A program made the position numbers and the translations under genes. A stretch of 64,000 bases of DNA from Geobacter sp. UBA2189 (lineage in GTDB: Bacteria; Desulfobacterota; Desulfuromonadia; Geobacterales; Pseudopelobacteraceae), in assembly GCA_002328035.1 (NCBI GenBank), contig DCVL01000051.1, positions 1-64,000 on the forward strand, in the 5' to 3' direction. The notes beneath the pieces are model-generated. The model had not been told where the DNA came from. It was given only the letters and a program-made list of their open reading frames with translations, and made no database searches. Shown here piece by piece: positions 35,789 through 44,482 of this stretch. The stretch's first letter is position 1; every line of letters begins with the position of its first letter.

Positions 35789-35816
35789 TTGCAAAAAGAT
35801 TAAAGCGATGTATAAT
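35789..35816 (+). promoter_or_regulatory. candidate sigma70 promoter for pal
   Basis: TTGCAA at 35789-35794 and TATAAT at 35811-35816 are separated by 16 bp, ending about 65 bp before the pal start. It lies in the tolB-pal gap, implying pal can be expressed separately from the tol genes upstream. Confidence 0.6.
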
Positions 35817-35881
35817 CCCGATCAAATGTTTCTTCAGGCTCATAAAGCCGTTAAATACCGATGATCGTCAAGGAGGCAGCA

Positions 35882-36436
35882 ATGAAGAACGGATTTAGAG
35901 GAATGGTGGTTGCACTGGGTGTTGTTGCAATGATGGCTGCAGGTTGTGCCAAGGAAGAGGTCGTCAAGAAAGACGAGCCTGTTGTACAGCAACAGACCGT
36001 TAAGCAGCAGGAACCTGTAAAGCAGGTAGAGCCTGTTCAGCAGGAAGTAAAACAGGAGGTTAAGCAGGAAGAGGCTGCCGCTGTAAAGGCCTCAGTCGCT
36101 GTTGCCCTTGAGAACGTCTATTTTGATTTTGATAAGTCAGATCTTCGTCAGGATGCTCGTGATGCGCTTTCCAAGAATGCGGAAGCCCTCTTGAAGCAGG
36201 TTGCAGATGCTAAGGTCAAGATTGCCGGTCACTGTGACGAAAGAGGTTCTGATGAGTACAACCTGGCTCTGGGTGATCGTCGCGCAAAGTCGGTTGCCAA
36301 GTATCTTGAGACTCTGGGTGTTAAGGCTGACCGTATAACAACGATCAGTTTTGGTAAGGAAAAGCCTGCAGTTGATGGCCATGATGAGGCAGCCTGGTCC
36401 AAAAACCGTCGTGCAGAGTTTGAGATTATCAAGTAA
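35882..36436 (+). CDS. pal: peptidoglycan-associated lipoprotein Pal
   Basis: 184 residues from ATG 35882, with AAGGAGG at 5 nt. Lipoprotein signal MKNGFRGMVVALGVVAMMAA followed by lipobox AAGC. The linker after the Cys is a tandem low-complexity Val/Lys/Gln/Glu repeat (units like VKQxEPV, about 30-65), longer than usual for Pal. The C-terminal OmpA-like peptidoglycan-binding domain (about 80-184) has VYFDFDKSDLRQDARDAL, KIAGHCDERGSDEYN and NRRAEFEI. It binds TolB and peptidoglycan and forms the outer-membrane end of the Tol-Pal system. Confidence 0.96.
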   Translation: MKNGFRGMVVALGVVAMMAAGCAKEEVVKKDEPVVQQQTVKQQEPVKQVEPVQQEVKQEVKQEEAAAVKASVAVALENVYFDFDKSDLRQDARDALSKNAEALLKQVADAKVKIAGHCDERGSDEYNLALGDRRAKSVAKYLETLGVKADRITTISFGKEKPAVDGHDEAAWSKNRRAEFEIIK

Positions 36437-36461
36437 ATCGAATTTTTCTATTACAGCAATC

Positions 36462-36506
36462 AAAGCACCGTTATCCGGTTTTTTCCGGTTCCGGTGCTTT
36501 TTTTAT
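36462..36506 (+). terminator. intrinsic terminator after pal
   Basis: AAAGCACCG (36462-36470) pairs with CGGTGCTTT (36492-36500), with an inner CCGG/CCGG pairing, followed by a T run to about 36504. It closes the tol-pal cluster. Confidence 0.9.
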
Positions 36507-36517
36507 AACTTCTGAGG

Positions 36518-36545
36518 TTGACATTAGTGGTTTATTATATATATT
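36518..36545 (+). promoter_or_regulatory. candidate sigma70 promoter for the RND efflux operon
   Basis: TTGACA at 36518-36523 and TATATT at 36540-36545, with a 16-bp spacer, end about 30 bp before the tolC-like start. It lies right after the pal terminator. Confidence 0.6.
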
Positions 36546-36575
36546 GATTTTCATATATATTTTGAGGTGAGCCGG

Positions 36576-37919
36576 ATGCTGTTAAAATATTTGTTAATCT
36601 TATCATTGATAATTATGACCTGTTCTACTCTCAATGCTGCAGAAATTCGACAACTCTCCCTCAGAGAGGCTGTTGCGAGAGCAATGGAACTAAACAACCA
36701 TGCCCGAGCCGCCCGTTTCCAGGCAGAAGCTGCTCGTTCAGCGGCAAGCGGAGCATCCCTGCATTATCTTCCCAGCATCAACCTTGAAGAGTCCTGGTCC
36801 AGATCCAATCTTCCTGTTAATACCTTTATGATGAAATTGAATCAGGGGCGTTTCAGTAATCAGGATTTTGATGCTGCCAGGTTAAACAATCCATCACCGG
36901 CAACTGATTTCAAGACAGCGGCGACTATAGAGCAGCCAATTTTTTCACCTGCTTCCTGGGCTGCAAAAAAGGTGGCTGAACGAGCCGCTGATGGCCAGGA
37001 GGCAATGAGCGAACAGGTTCGCCTACAGATAGCCTTTCAGGTTTTACAGCTTTACCTTGAGGTTCAAAAGGCAAAAGCACATCTGCTTTCAATAGATAAA
37101 TCTGTTGATGAGGCGCGTGAAAGTAAACGTCAGGCGGCCTTACGGATTGCTGCCGGCTTGGGGCTTAAATCAGATGAACTCAGAGCATCAACACATCTTG
37201 CAGCCATGGAGCAGAAAAAGATAAGCGCTATCAACAACCTGACACTTGCCAGAATGCAGCTTGCAATTGTAACAGGAGGCAACCCTGGTGATGAACTGGA
37301 TGTTGTTGAACCGGTACAGATCAATCCCCCTGAAAAGAAGGTGGATGCCATGATAGCTCTGGCTCTCTCCGAGCGGAAGGACTTGTATGCCGCAGAGCGT
37401 GTCAGAGAACAGGCGGATGCTGCCGTTCTCCAGGCCAGAAGCGGTTTTTTGCCTACCGCAGCGGCTATTGGCTCGTGGCAGATGAACGATCACAATACCG
37501 TTTTCGGCAGGGAACATGATTCGTGGATGGTTGGTGTTTCGCTCCGCTGGAATATCTTTGACGGTTTTCGTACCTGGCATAACGACAGGCAGGCACGTTC
37601 AATGAGAACGTCCGCCAATGAACAGCTTGAACAGATAAGAAAACAGGTTAGTTATCAGGTGCATGAGGCATGGTTGAGACGTATAGAGGCTGAGAAACTT
37701 AAAGATGTCTCAAGCGCTGCACTGATATCTGCCGAAGAGGCGGTCAGGCTCCTTGGTAAGAGATTTGACAACGCACTTGCAACGATGCTTGAGCTACTGG
37801 ATGCCCAGAGCGCCTTGAACCAGGCCAGAGCGAACCTGTTGGAGAGCGAAGCAAACCTCCAGTTGGCAACCGCTCGACTTTACCACGCTGCTGGCGTTTT
37901 ATTGAAGGAGGTGCAGTGA
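36576..37919 (+). CDS. outer-membrane efflux protein (TolC-like)
   Basis: 447 residues. Signal peptide MLLKYLLILSLIIMTCSTLN to about 23 (LNAAEI). Two tandem outer-membrane-efflux-protein repeats of mostly coiled-coil helices are visible as SLREAVARAMELNNHARAAR near 28-47 and the parallel EEAVRLLGKRFDNALATMLE near 388-407. It forms the outer-membrane channel of a tripartite pump. ATG at 36576 is chosen with GAGG 8 nt upstream; a GTG three codons earlier is less likely. It overlaps the next gene (TGATG). Confidence 0.92.
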   Translation: MLLKYLLILSLIIMTCSTLNAAEIRQLSLREAVARAMELNNHARAARFQAEAARSAASGASLHYLPSINLEESWSRSNLPVNTFMMKLNQGRFSNQDFDAARLNNPSPATDFKTAATIEQPIFSPASWAAKKVAERAADGQEAMSEQVRLQIAFQVLQLYLEVQKAKAHLLSIDKSVDEARESKRQAALRIAAGLGLKSDELRASTHLAAMEQKKISAINNLTLARMQLAIVTGGNPGDELDVVEPVQINPPEKKVDAMIALALSERKDLYAAERVREQADAAVLQARSGFLPTAAAIGSWQMNDHNTVFGREHDSWMVGVSLRWNIFDGFRTWHNDRQARSMRTSANEQLEQIRKQVSYQVHEAWLRRIEAEKLKDVSSAALISAEEAVRLLGKRFDNALATMLELLDAQSALNQARANLLESEANLQLATARLYHAAGVLLKEVQ

Positions 37920-39052
37920 TGTGTCGCAGATATACCATTAGTATTCTGCTTGCCCTGTCTTTATTAACCGGACTTGTTGCCTGTTCATCAGATAAAGGAA
38001 AGCATCAGATGACTTCGCCTTCTGTTGTAACAGGGCTTACCCTTGCTCAGGTGAAAGTTGTTGATCTCCCTGACAATCTTGAAGTGGTTGGTACGGTCAG
38101 GGCGCGAACAAGCGCACTGGTTTCCGCACGGATACCTGGTACGGTCAGTCTGCTCCATGTTCGGGAGGGAGACAGGGTAAAAAAGGGGCAACTGCTTGGT
38201 GCGCTGGAGTCAAGGGAAAATCTGGCACAAGCTACAGGTGCTATTGCCGCAGTTGATGAGGCAAGGCGTGGCCTAGAAGAGGCTCAGTCCAGAAAGAAAC
38301 TTGCTGATTCCACTTATTTACGGTTTAAAAAACTGTACGATGAGGAAGCACTGACCCGACAGGAGTTTGAAACGCGACAAACGGAGAGGGATCTTGCTTC
38401 TCAGGCAGTATCGAGGGCTGAATCACGTCTTGTTCAGGTGAAAGAAGCTGCAAAAGCTGCCGGAACAATGGCTGATTACACCAGAATTGTTGCTCCCATT
38501 TCAGGTGTTATTATTTCCAGACAGGCGGATCTTGGAGCCACTGTGTTCCCCGGGCAGCCTTTGATGACGATCGATGATGAAGGAAGTTACCAGCTGGAGC
38601 TGGCGATCCCTGAGTCTAACCTGAAAACAGTCCGTCCCGGTACCCCTGTCCAGGTTAGAATAGATGCAACAGATAGCAGCTTCAGCGGTATCATATCAGA
38701 GGTTGTACCTACAAGTGATGCTGCAAGCAGAACCTTTGTCGCCAAAGTGCCACTCTCTGCAAAAGGAGTGCGAAGCGGTATGTTTGGTCGTGGCAGCATT
38801 GCAGTTGGAACCTCAACAAAAGGGGTTCTGGTACCGCGAAGTTCAGTGTTTGAAAGAGGCGCACTGACTTCGGTATGGGCGGTAGGGGCTGATGAGATTA
38901 TAAGGATGCGATTGGTGAAGTCAGGTAGAATAAGGGGTGATCATGTTGAGATTATATCGGGTTTGGCTGACGGCGACCGTATAGTGACAGCAGGGATGGA
39001 AAAGGCTGCCGATGGTCTCCGTCTGCAGGCAGCTTCGGGAGAAAAACGATGA
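37919..39052 (+). CDS. RND efflux membrane fusion lipoprotein
   Basis: 377 residues, HlyD/AcrA family periplasmic adaptor. The lipoprotein signal ends with lipobox GLVAC at about 19-23. A lipoyl-like barrel pair (SARIPGTVSLLHVREGDRVK near 62-81 and RIVAPISGVIISRQADLG near 184-201) brackets a coiled-coil hairpin (about 95-170). A C-terminal beta-barrel and membrane-proximal domain follows. The start ATG at 37919 overlaps the tolC-like stop and has AGGAGG at 7 nt; an in-frame GTG three bases earlier is possible. It is followed by a disrupted small gene and then the RND pump. Confidence 0.92.
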   Translation: MCRRYTISILLALSLLTGLVACSSDKGKHQMTSPSVVTGLTLAQVKVVDLPDNLEVVGTVRARTSALVSARIPGTVSLLHVREGDRVKKGQLLGALESRENLAQATGAIAAVDEARRGLEEAQSRKKLADSTYLRFKKLYDEEALTRQEFETRQTERDLASQAVSRAESRLVQVKEAAKAAGTMADYTRIVAPISGVIISRQADLGATVFPGQPLMTIDDEGSYQLELAIPESNLKTVRPGTPVQVRIDATDSSFSGIISEVVPTSDAASRTFVAKVPLSAKGVRSGMFGRGSIAVGTSTKGVLVPRSSVFERGALTSVWAVGADEIIRMRLVKSGRIRGDHVEIISGLADGDRIVTAGMEKAADGLRLQAASGEKR

Positions 39053-39359
39053 TAAAAATTATACTGTTGGTTTTTGGTTTTATAATGGTGCTATCCGGTG
39101 TGGTTTTGGCGGATAATTTTCGTTGTCCCAATGGCAGTATAATCTCGACAGGAGATAATATCTCACGGTCACTATAAAGTGCGATCCTCCAACATTCAAG
39201 AATAGCAGAATGGAGAGCGAGGCAGGGCATAGGGGGGCCACTATTCTTATAAATATCGAGGAGTGGACCTATAATGAGGGGCCAAACCGCCTTGTTCATA
39301 TACTTACCTTTCGTAACGGAATACTTGATTCTGTTCAGACTGCAGGATTTGGCAAGTAG
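39049..39359 (+). pseudogene. DUF2845-family secreted protein, disrupted by a frameshift
   Basis: The ATG overlaps the adaptor stop. The first frame encodes a signal peptide (MIKIILLVFGFIMVLSGVVL) and then DNFRCPNGSIISTGDNISRS, ending at TAA near 39176. In the next frame, from about 39160, LTVTIKCDPPTFKN and then IEEWTYNEGPNRLVHILTFR and VQTAGFGK continue to a TAG at 39357-39359. Joined, these parts reproduce the DUF2845 layout: RCG..L(V/I)S.GD near the N terminus, a K-C pair, and a W-T-Y-N-x-G-P-x-R-L block. The two frames differ by one base, near 39150-39166. No slippery heptamer is apparent at the junction, so programmed shifting is unlikely. A sequencing error is the alternative to a real mutation. 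Confidence 0.8.
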
Positions 39360-39368
39360 AGGATAAAG

Positions 39369-42300
39369 ATGCAACAACTCGGAATAGCCGGAAAGATTGC
39401 CCGTGCATTTATTGATTCCAAGCTGACCCCGCTGATTGTAGTGGCATCACTGCTACTGGGCGTCTTTGCGATCAGGATGACCCCTCGTGAAGAAGAGCCT
39501 CAGATAGTTGTCCCTATGGTGGATATCTATCTACCGATGCCAGGAGCGACCCCCAAAGAGGTGGAGGAAAGGGTAGTAAAGCCGATAGAGTCCAAAATGT
39601 GGCAGATTAGCGGGGTTGAGTATATCTACTCTGCATCACGTCCTGGTATGGGGATTATAACGGTTCGTTACAAGGTAGGCGAGAATATGGAGGACTCGCT
39701 TGTCAAGCTATGCAACAAGCTGACGAGCAATCGTAATCTTCTTCCCCCTGGTGCCATGGAACCGATGGTAGTTGCCAAATCAATTGATGATGTTCCTATA
39801 CTTACCCTTACATTATGGTCAAAACGATATAACCATCCTGAGTTGCGTCGTGTCGCCCGTGAGATATGCGATGAGCTGAAAAAATCTGAGAATGTTGCTG
39901 AGACTGAAATAAAAGGTGGGTTGAACCGTCAGATACGGATAGAGCTTGATACTGCACGTCTGGCCGGCTATGGGCTTTCACCGCTACATCTGGTAGGGGT
40001 ACTGCAAAAAGGAAACGCTTCACTTCAAAGTGGCAGTTTTGAGGGGGGGAATCGTGAGTTGCTGGTACAGGCCGGAGAATTTTTCAGGTCGGCTGATGAT
40101 TTAAAGCGTCTTGTTATTACAGTATCTGGAGGTAAACCGGTCTATCTGGGTGATCTGGCGAAGGTTATCGATGGCCCGGAGGAACCCAAAGATTATCTCT
40201 TTTTCGGCTTGGGTTCTGCCTCATCTGTCAAGCAGGATAAAGATTCAGCTGACAGAACATGGCCTGCTGTAACAATTTCCGTTGCCAAGCGCAAAGGGGC
40301 AAACGCCACCTGGCTATCAGATGATCTTCTGAAAAAGGTTGAATTTATGAGGGGGAAGGTGATCCCTTCAGAGATAGAAGTCGCTGTGACTCGCAACTAT
40401 GGAGAGACTGCAAAGGAAAAGAACAACGAACTGCTGTTCCATATGTTCCTTGCAGCGATCTCTGTTACCATTCTTATTGCTCTTTTCATGGGCTGGCAGG
40501 CCGGTGCAGTAGCTGCTATAGCAATTCCGGTAACCCTTGCACTTACACTGTTTGTATTTTCACTGATAGGTTACACCCTGAATCGGATTACCCTCTTTGC
40601 CCTGATATTTTCAATAGGAATTCTAGTGGATGATGCAATAGTCGTAGTTGAGAACATCCATCGCTATTTTACAACCATAAAACTTAATCCGATGGAATCT
40701 GCAATCCGTGCAGTGGATGAAATAGGTAATCCAACTATACTGGCAACTGTAGCAGTTATTGCCTCAATACTTCCTATGGCATTCGTTTCCGGCCTTATGG
40801 GACCGTACATGCGACCCATACCTGTCGGCGCCAGCATGGCGATGATCTTTTCCCTTCTCGTGGCATTCATTGTTACGCCTTATTTTTCGTACCGTTTAAT
40901 GAAGAACCAGATCCACTCTGGTAGTCACGAAAGCGCTGCAGAGATGCGCCTTGCATCACTGTACCGAAAAATCATGGAGCCACTTCTCCATAATCCCCGT
41001 TTAAGAACAGGTTTTCTTGTAACAGTGGTTATTTTGTTAGTGATCTCCTGTGGTCTGATCTACGTCAAACTGGTGACTGTAAAAATGCTTCCGTTTGACA
41101 ACAAGAATGAGTTGCAGGTGATACTGGATGCTCCAAACGGTACAACCCTTGAGGAAACATCCAAGATAGTCGGGGAATTGACGGATGTACTCCGTAAAGA
41201 GCCAGAAGTCGCAGATTTTCAGACATATACGGGGCTCTCTGCCCCATTCAATTTTAACGGTCTGGTTCGCCATTACTACCTCCGTAAAGGTTCAAACCTT
41301 GCGGATATACAGGTGAATCTTTCTCACAAGGGGGAGAGAAAGGCACAGTCACACGATATCGCCAAGCGGTTGCGCACGCCTCTCAAGGAAGTTGCGGATC
41401 GTTATGGTGCCAGGATAAAGGTTGCAGAGATCCCGCCTGGTCCGCCGGTATTGTCTACACTTGTCGCAGAGATTTACGGGCCGGATCAAGCCACAAGGCT
41501 GGAGATTGCAAAAAAGGTAAAGGATATTTTTATAAGAACCGCCGGTGTGGTCGATACCGACTGGTACGTTGAAGATCCTCAGCAGAAGCTTGGTTTTGTG
41601 GTGGATCGTGAAAAGGCAGCTCTTGTTGGTATCTCGGCAGATGATGTTGTAAAGACTCTACGTGTGGCTTTGGCGGGCATGGATGTTGGCATTCTGCACG
41701 ATGACAAGGAAAAAGAGGCGGTCTCTATTAATCTGAGGGCACCGGTTTCCGATAGAAGCTCACAAAACGCGCTTTCTTCAATCAACGTGCCTTCTCCTGG
41801 GGGGACTGTACCTCTGTCGCAACTTGTAAGGGTCGTATCCTCTGATGAAGATGTCTCCCTTTATCGTAAAAATTTGAAGAATGTGGTTTATGTGATAGGG
41901 GATGTTGCCGGAGTGATTGAGGCGCCCGTTTATGCAATCCTGAAGATGCAGCAGGAGATTGACAGGATAGAGTTGCCAGGCGGTTACAGGATTGAGCAGC
42001 TGGCCTCCCGTCAGCCGTGGTCTGAAGAACGGGCCGGGTTGAAGTGGGATGGTGAGTGGCATATAACATATGAGGTATTCAGGGATCTGGGAATAGCTTT
42101 TGCCGCTGTTATGGTGCTTATCTACGTGTTGGTGGTGGCCTGGTTCCGTAACTTCACGACGCCATTGGTTATCATGGCTCCGATTCCTTTAACCCTTATA
42201 GGAATACTTCCTGGCCACGCTGCCTTTGGGGCTTTCTTCACAGCCACTTCTATGATCGGTTTTATTGCGCTTGCAGGGATAATAGTTCGCAACTCAATTA

Positions 42301-42605
42301 TTCTGATTGACTTTACCGAGCTTCGCAGGGCTGAGGGGATGGCTCTTGATGAGGCGATAATTGATGCCGGTGCAGTCCGTTTCAGGCCTATTCTGCTGAC
42401 TGCTGCTGCAGTAGTTGTAGGTAGCGTGGTGATTATATTTGACCCGATATTCCAGGGGCTTGCAATTGCACTTATGTGTGGAGAGCTGGCATCAACCTCT
42501 CTCTCCATGATTACCATACCGATACTCTATTACCTTGTTCAACGTCGTGCCGAAAACAGAAAGAGGTTGCAAAATGGAATAAAACCGGAGGTAGAACCTG
42601 CGTAA
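39369..42605 (+). CDS. RND multidrug/solute efflux pump (AcrB-type)
   Basis: 1078 residues, HAE-like resistance-nodulation-division permease. N-terminal membrane helix at about 20-40, then periplasmic porter domains, a cluster of helices at about 352-500, a second periplasmic part, and the final helices at about 905-1060. The proton-relay segment SIGILVDDAIVVVENIHRYF near 415-434 contains the paired aspartates of the family. An early PREEEPQIVVPMVDIYLP segment marks the subfamily. It works with the tolC-like channel and lipoprotein adaptor. The substrate is unknown. The start ATG has GAGGATAAAG upstream; the promoter is at 36518. Confidence 0.93.
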   Translation: MQQLGIAGKIARAFIDSKLTPLIVVASLLLGVFAIRMTPREEEPQIVVPMVDIYLPMPGATPKEVEERVVKPIESKMWQISGVEYIYSASRPGMGIITVRYKVGENMEDSLVKLCNKLTSNRNLLPPGAMEPMVVAKSIDDVPILTLTLWSKRYNHPELRRVAREICDELKKSENVAETEIKGGLNRQIRIELDTARLAGYGLSPLHLVGVLQKGNASLQSGSFEGGNRELLVQAGEFFRSADDLKRLVITVSGGKPVYLGDLAKVIDGPEEPKDYLFFGLGSASSVKQDKDSADRTWPAVTISVAKRKGANATWLSDDLLKKVEFMRGKVIPSEIEVAVTRNYGETAKEKNNELLFHMFLAAISVTILIALFMGWQAGAVAAIAIPVTLALTLFVFSLIGYTLNRITLFALIFSIGILVDDAIVVVENIHRYFTTIKLNPMESAIRAVDEIGNPTILATVAVIASILPMAFVSGLMGPYMRPIPVGASMAMIFSLLVAFIVTPYFSYRLMKNQIHSGSHESAAEMRLASLYRKIMEPLLHNPRLRTGFLVTVVILLVISCGLIYVKLVTVKMLPFDNKNELQVILDAPNGTTLEETSKIVGELTDVLRKEPEVADFQTYTGLSAPFNFNGLVRHYYLRKGSNLADIQVNLSHKGERKAQSHDIAKRLRTPLKEVADRYGARIKVAEIPPGPPVLSTLVAEIYGPDQATRLEIAKKVKDIFIRTAGVVDTDWYVEDPQQKLGFVVDREKAALVGISADDVVKTLRVALAGMDVGILHDDKEKEAVSINLRAPVSDRSSQNALSSINVPSPGGTVPLSQLVRVVSSDEDVSLYRKNLKNVVYVIGDVAGVIEAPVYAILKMQQEIDRIELPGGYRIEQLASRQPWSEERAGLKWDGEWHITYEVFRDLGIAFAAVMVLIYVLVVAWFRNFTTPLVIMAPIPLTLIGILPGHAAFGAFFTATSMIGFIALAGIIVRNSIILIDFTELRRAEGMALDEAIIDAGAVRFRPILLTAAAVVVGSVVIIFDPIFQGLAIALMCGELASTSLSMITIPILYYLVQRRAENRKRLQNGIKPEVEPA

Positions 42606-42619
42606 ACTGGATGCAAAGA

Positions 42620-42646
42620 ACCCTTCCAGGTCGTAGCTGGAAGGGT
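42620..42646. terminator. terminator-like hairpin between the RND pump and cyclophilin genes
   Basis: ACCCTTCCAG (42620-42629) pairs with CTGGAAGGGT (42637-42646), a 10-bp stem with a 7-nt loop, between two convergent genes. T runs are weak on both strands, so it is a moderately supported shared terminator. Confidence 0.65.
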
Positions 42647-42669
42647 CAAATTTCAGAAGTTTTGTATAT

Positions 42670-43185
42670 CTATTCAACAATCTTTGCAGATATGATGGTT
42701 ACAGGTTCCAGAGGGACATCTCCATGTCCGGCCTTGTTTCCTATCTTTACCTGCCTGATCTCATCAACAACCTCAAGGCCGTCAACTACATTACCGAATA
42801 CACAATAGCCAAAGTCGTCCTGACGCTTTCCTTTGTTGTCAAGGAATGGGTTGTCTACTGTGTTGATGAAAAACTGTGAGGTTGCTGAATCAACCATTGC
42901 CGTGCGAGCCATTGCCACTGAACCCCTGACATTTTTCAATCCGTTCTGAGCCTCGTTTTTGATTGCAAACTTTGTCTTTTTAGGCTGCATATCTAAATCC
43001 ATACCGCCACCCTGAATCATAAAATCCTTGATAACACGATGAAAAATCAAGCCGTCATAATAGCCGTCCTTCACATATCCAAGAAAGTTTTTGACTGTAA
43101 TAGGAGCCTTTTCCTTGTTTAGTTCAAGGGTAATATTTCCCTTGCTGGTCTCCAGTAGAACTCTTGGATTACTTTCTTCTGCCAT
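42670..43185 (-). CDS. peptidyl-prolyl cis-trans isomerase, cyclophilin type
   Basis: 171 residues from ATG 43183-43185 with AGGAGG at 5 nt; an ATG 18 nt earlier overlaps the ribosome binding site. No signal peptide, so cytoplasmic. Cyclophilin signatures: NFLGYVKDGYYDGLIFHRVI, FMIQGGG, GSVAMARTA, ATSQFFINTVDN. It catalyses proline isomerisation in protein folding. The length is normal for small bacterial cyclophilins. It is divergent from the VWA/DUF2201 gene. Confidence 0.93.
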   Translation of the reverse strand: MAEESNPRVLLETSKGNITLELNKEKAPITVKNFLGYVKDGYYDGLIFHRVIKDFMIQGGGMDLDMQPKKTKFAIKNEAQNGLKNVRGSVAMARTAMVDSATSQFFINTVDNPFLDNKGKRQDDFGYCVFGNVVDGLEVVDEIRQVKIGNKAGHGDVPLEPVTIISAKIVE

Positions 43186-43311
43186 ATCTGCCTCCTGCCG
43201 CATAAAAGCGGTTTGATAAGTATATGCGAATTTTTATATCACAGCAGACTAAGAGGTGGAAGGGATTTTGAGACTTTGACAGGATTCTCTGATTCAGGTA
43301 CTCTCCCTAGG

Positions 43312-44478
43312 ATGCGTAGTTTGGAGAACACCATAGTTCGACTCTTGAAAAAGAAGCCGTTTTACGGCCATCTCCTTTTGCAACTTCGTCGTACGCCTAT
43401 AAAAGATAGCAAACGGGAGACTGCTATCAGCATAAAAGATTCCATTCCTCTGCTTTCCGTTGCCGAAGAACCTTTTGAACACCTTTCCCAGCCAGAGCAG
43501 GAGGCTCTGCTCGAACATCTCCTGAAACATCTGCTCCATCTGCACCCCGTCAGAAAAAAGGGACGTAATTCTCACGATTGGGATATTGCCTGTGATCTTG
43601 CGATAAACCCCTCTGTTGATGGGCTGCCTGACGGGGCTGCCTATCCTGCTGATTTTGATATGGATACAGGGCTTTCGGCTGAGGAATACTACGATTTAAT
43701 CAGTAGCCCGTTTGATTTTGGTGATATGCAAGGTAGTGGTGATGGCACATCTGAAGAGGAAAGCCAGGGAAAGAAGGGGACAGGCAAGGATCGCCATGAA
43801 GCTGAAACCGTTGATGACCATTCGGGCTGGGATGAGAGTGAAAGCACTCCACTCCCCCTGGCTGAGGAGATGCTAAGGAGCATGGTGAAGGATGCCCTTG
43901 TCGGGAGTGACGGGGAAACCCCTGCCGATGTCAGGGCTGTTGTTGATTCACTGCTGCACCCGCCGCCTATCCCTTGGCGACAGATACTGCGTCAGTTTGT
44001 TGCTGCAGCTGGCAGGACAGGAAGGAGCGGTACATGGATGAGGGAACACCGTCGTTTTATCCATGAAACTCCAGGCGTAAGAAAGAGACGGAAACTGAGT
44101 CTTCTGGTAGGTGTAGATGTTAGTGATTCCACTAATATAATTGCTTTAAGAGAGGCGTTTGCGGCGGAGCTGTTAAACCTTGCACGTGGGCGGGATTGCA
44201 GTATCACAGTGTTGTATGCGAACAGTCGTATTCAGCATATAGAAAGCTTTAAAACCGCATCTTTTGTTGCCCAGAGGTATGATGGTGGCGGTTTTACAGA
44301 TCTGCGACCGATCTTTGAATATGCCAGAACAATGTACCCATTACCTTCAGCCGTTGTATATCTGACAGATGGTATAGGACCTGTTCCGGAACAGATGGCC
44401 TTCCCTACGCTCTGGGTTTTGACAAAGGATGGAGAGATACCTGCCCCCTGGGGGGTTGAACTCAGATTGACGGTATAA
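43312..44478 (+). CDS. VWA-like domain protein, DUF2201 type
   Basis: 388 residues. An N-terminal DUF2201 metallopeptidase-like region with LPFFG-type KKPFYGHLLLQLRR, then HLLHLHPVRKKGRNSHDWDI and ACDLAINPSVDGLP, which resembles the HxxxH and N-x-A-x-D metal-site context of that family. A low-complexity acidic linker at about 150-190 follows. The C-terminal VWA-like half begins LLVGVDVSDSTNIIALREAF and carries a DGGGFTDLRPIFEYA segment. These proteins usually pair with a MoxR AAA+ ATPase, which is absent here. The start at 43312 is the first ATG fitting the family length; an upstream TTG is in frame. It ends 4 bp from the convergent gpmI stop. Confidence 0.85.
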   Translation: MRSLENTIVRLLKKKPFYGHLLLQLRRTPIKDSKRETAISIKDSIPLLSVAEEPFEHLSQPEQEALLEHLLKHLLHLHPVRKKGRNSHDWDIACDLAINPSVDGLPDGAAYPADFDMDTGLSAEEYYDLISSPFDFGDMQGSGDGTSEEESQGKKGTGKDRHEAETVDDHSGWDESESTPLPLAEEMLRSMVKDALVGSDGETPADVRAVVDSLLHPPPIPWRQILRQFVAAAGRTGRSGTWMREHRRFIHETPGVRKRRKLSLLVGVDVSDSTNIIALREAFAAELLNLARGRDCSITVLYANSRIQHIESFKTASFVAQRYDGGGFTDLRPIFEYARTMYPLPSAVVYLTDGIGPVPEQMAFPTLWVLTKDGEIPAPWGVELRLTV

Positions 44479-44482
44479 ACTG

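Noticed and set aside
39140..39180. Programmed ribosomal frameshift as the cause of the split DUF2845 gene
   Set aside because: No slippery heptamer or downstream structure is apparent at the junction.
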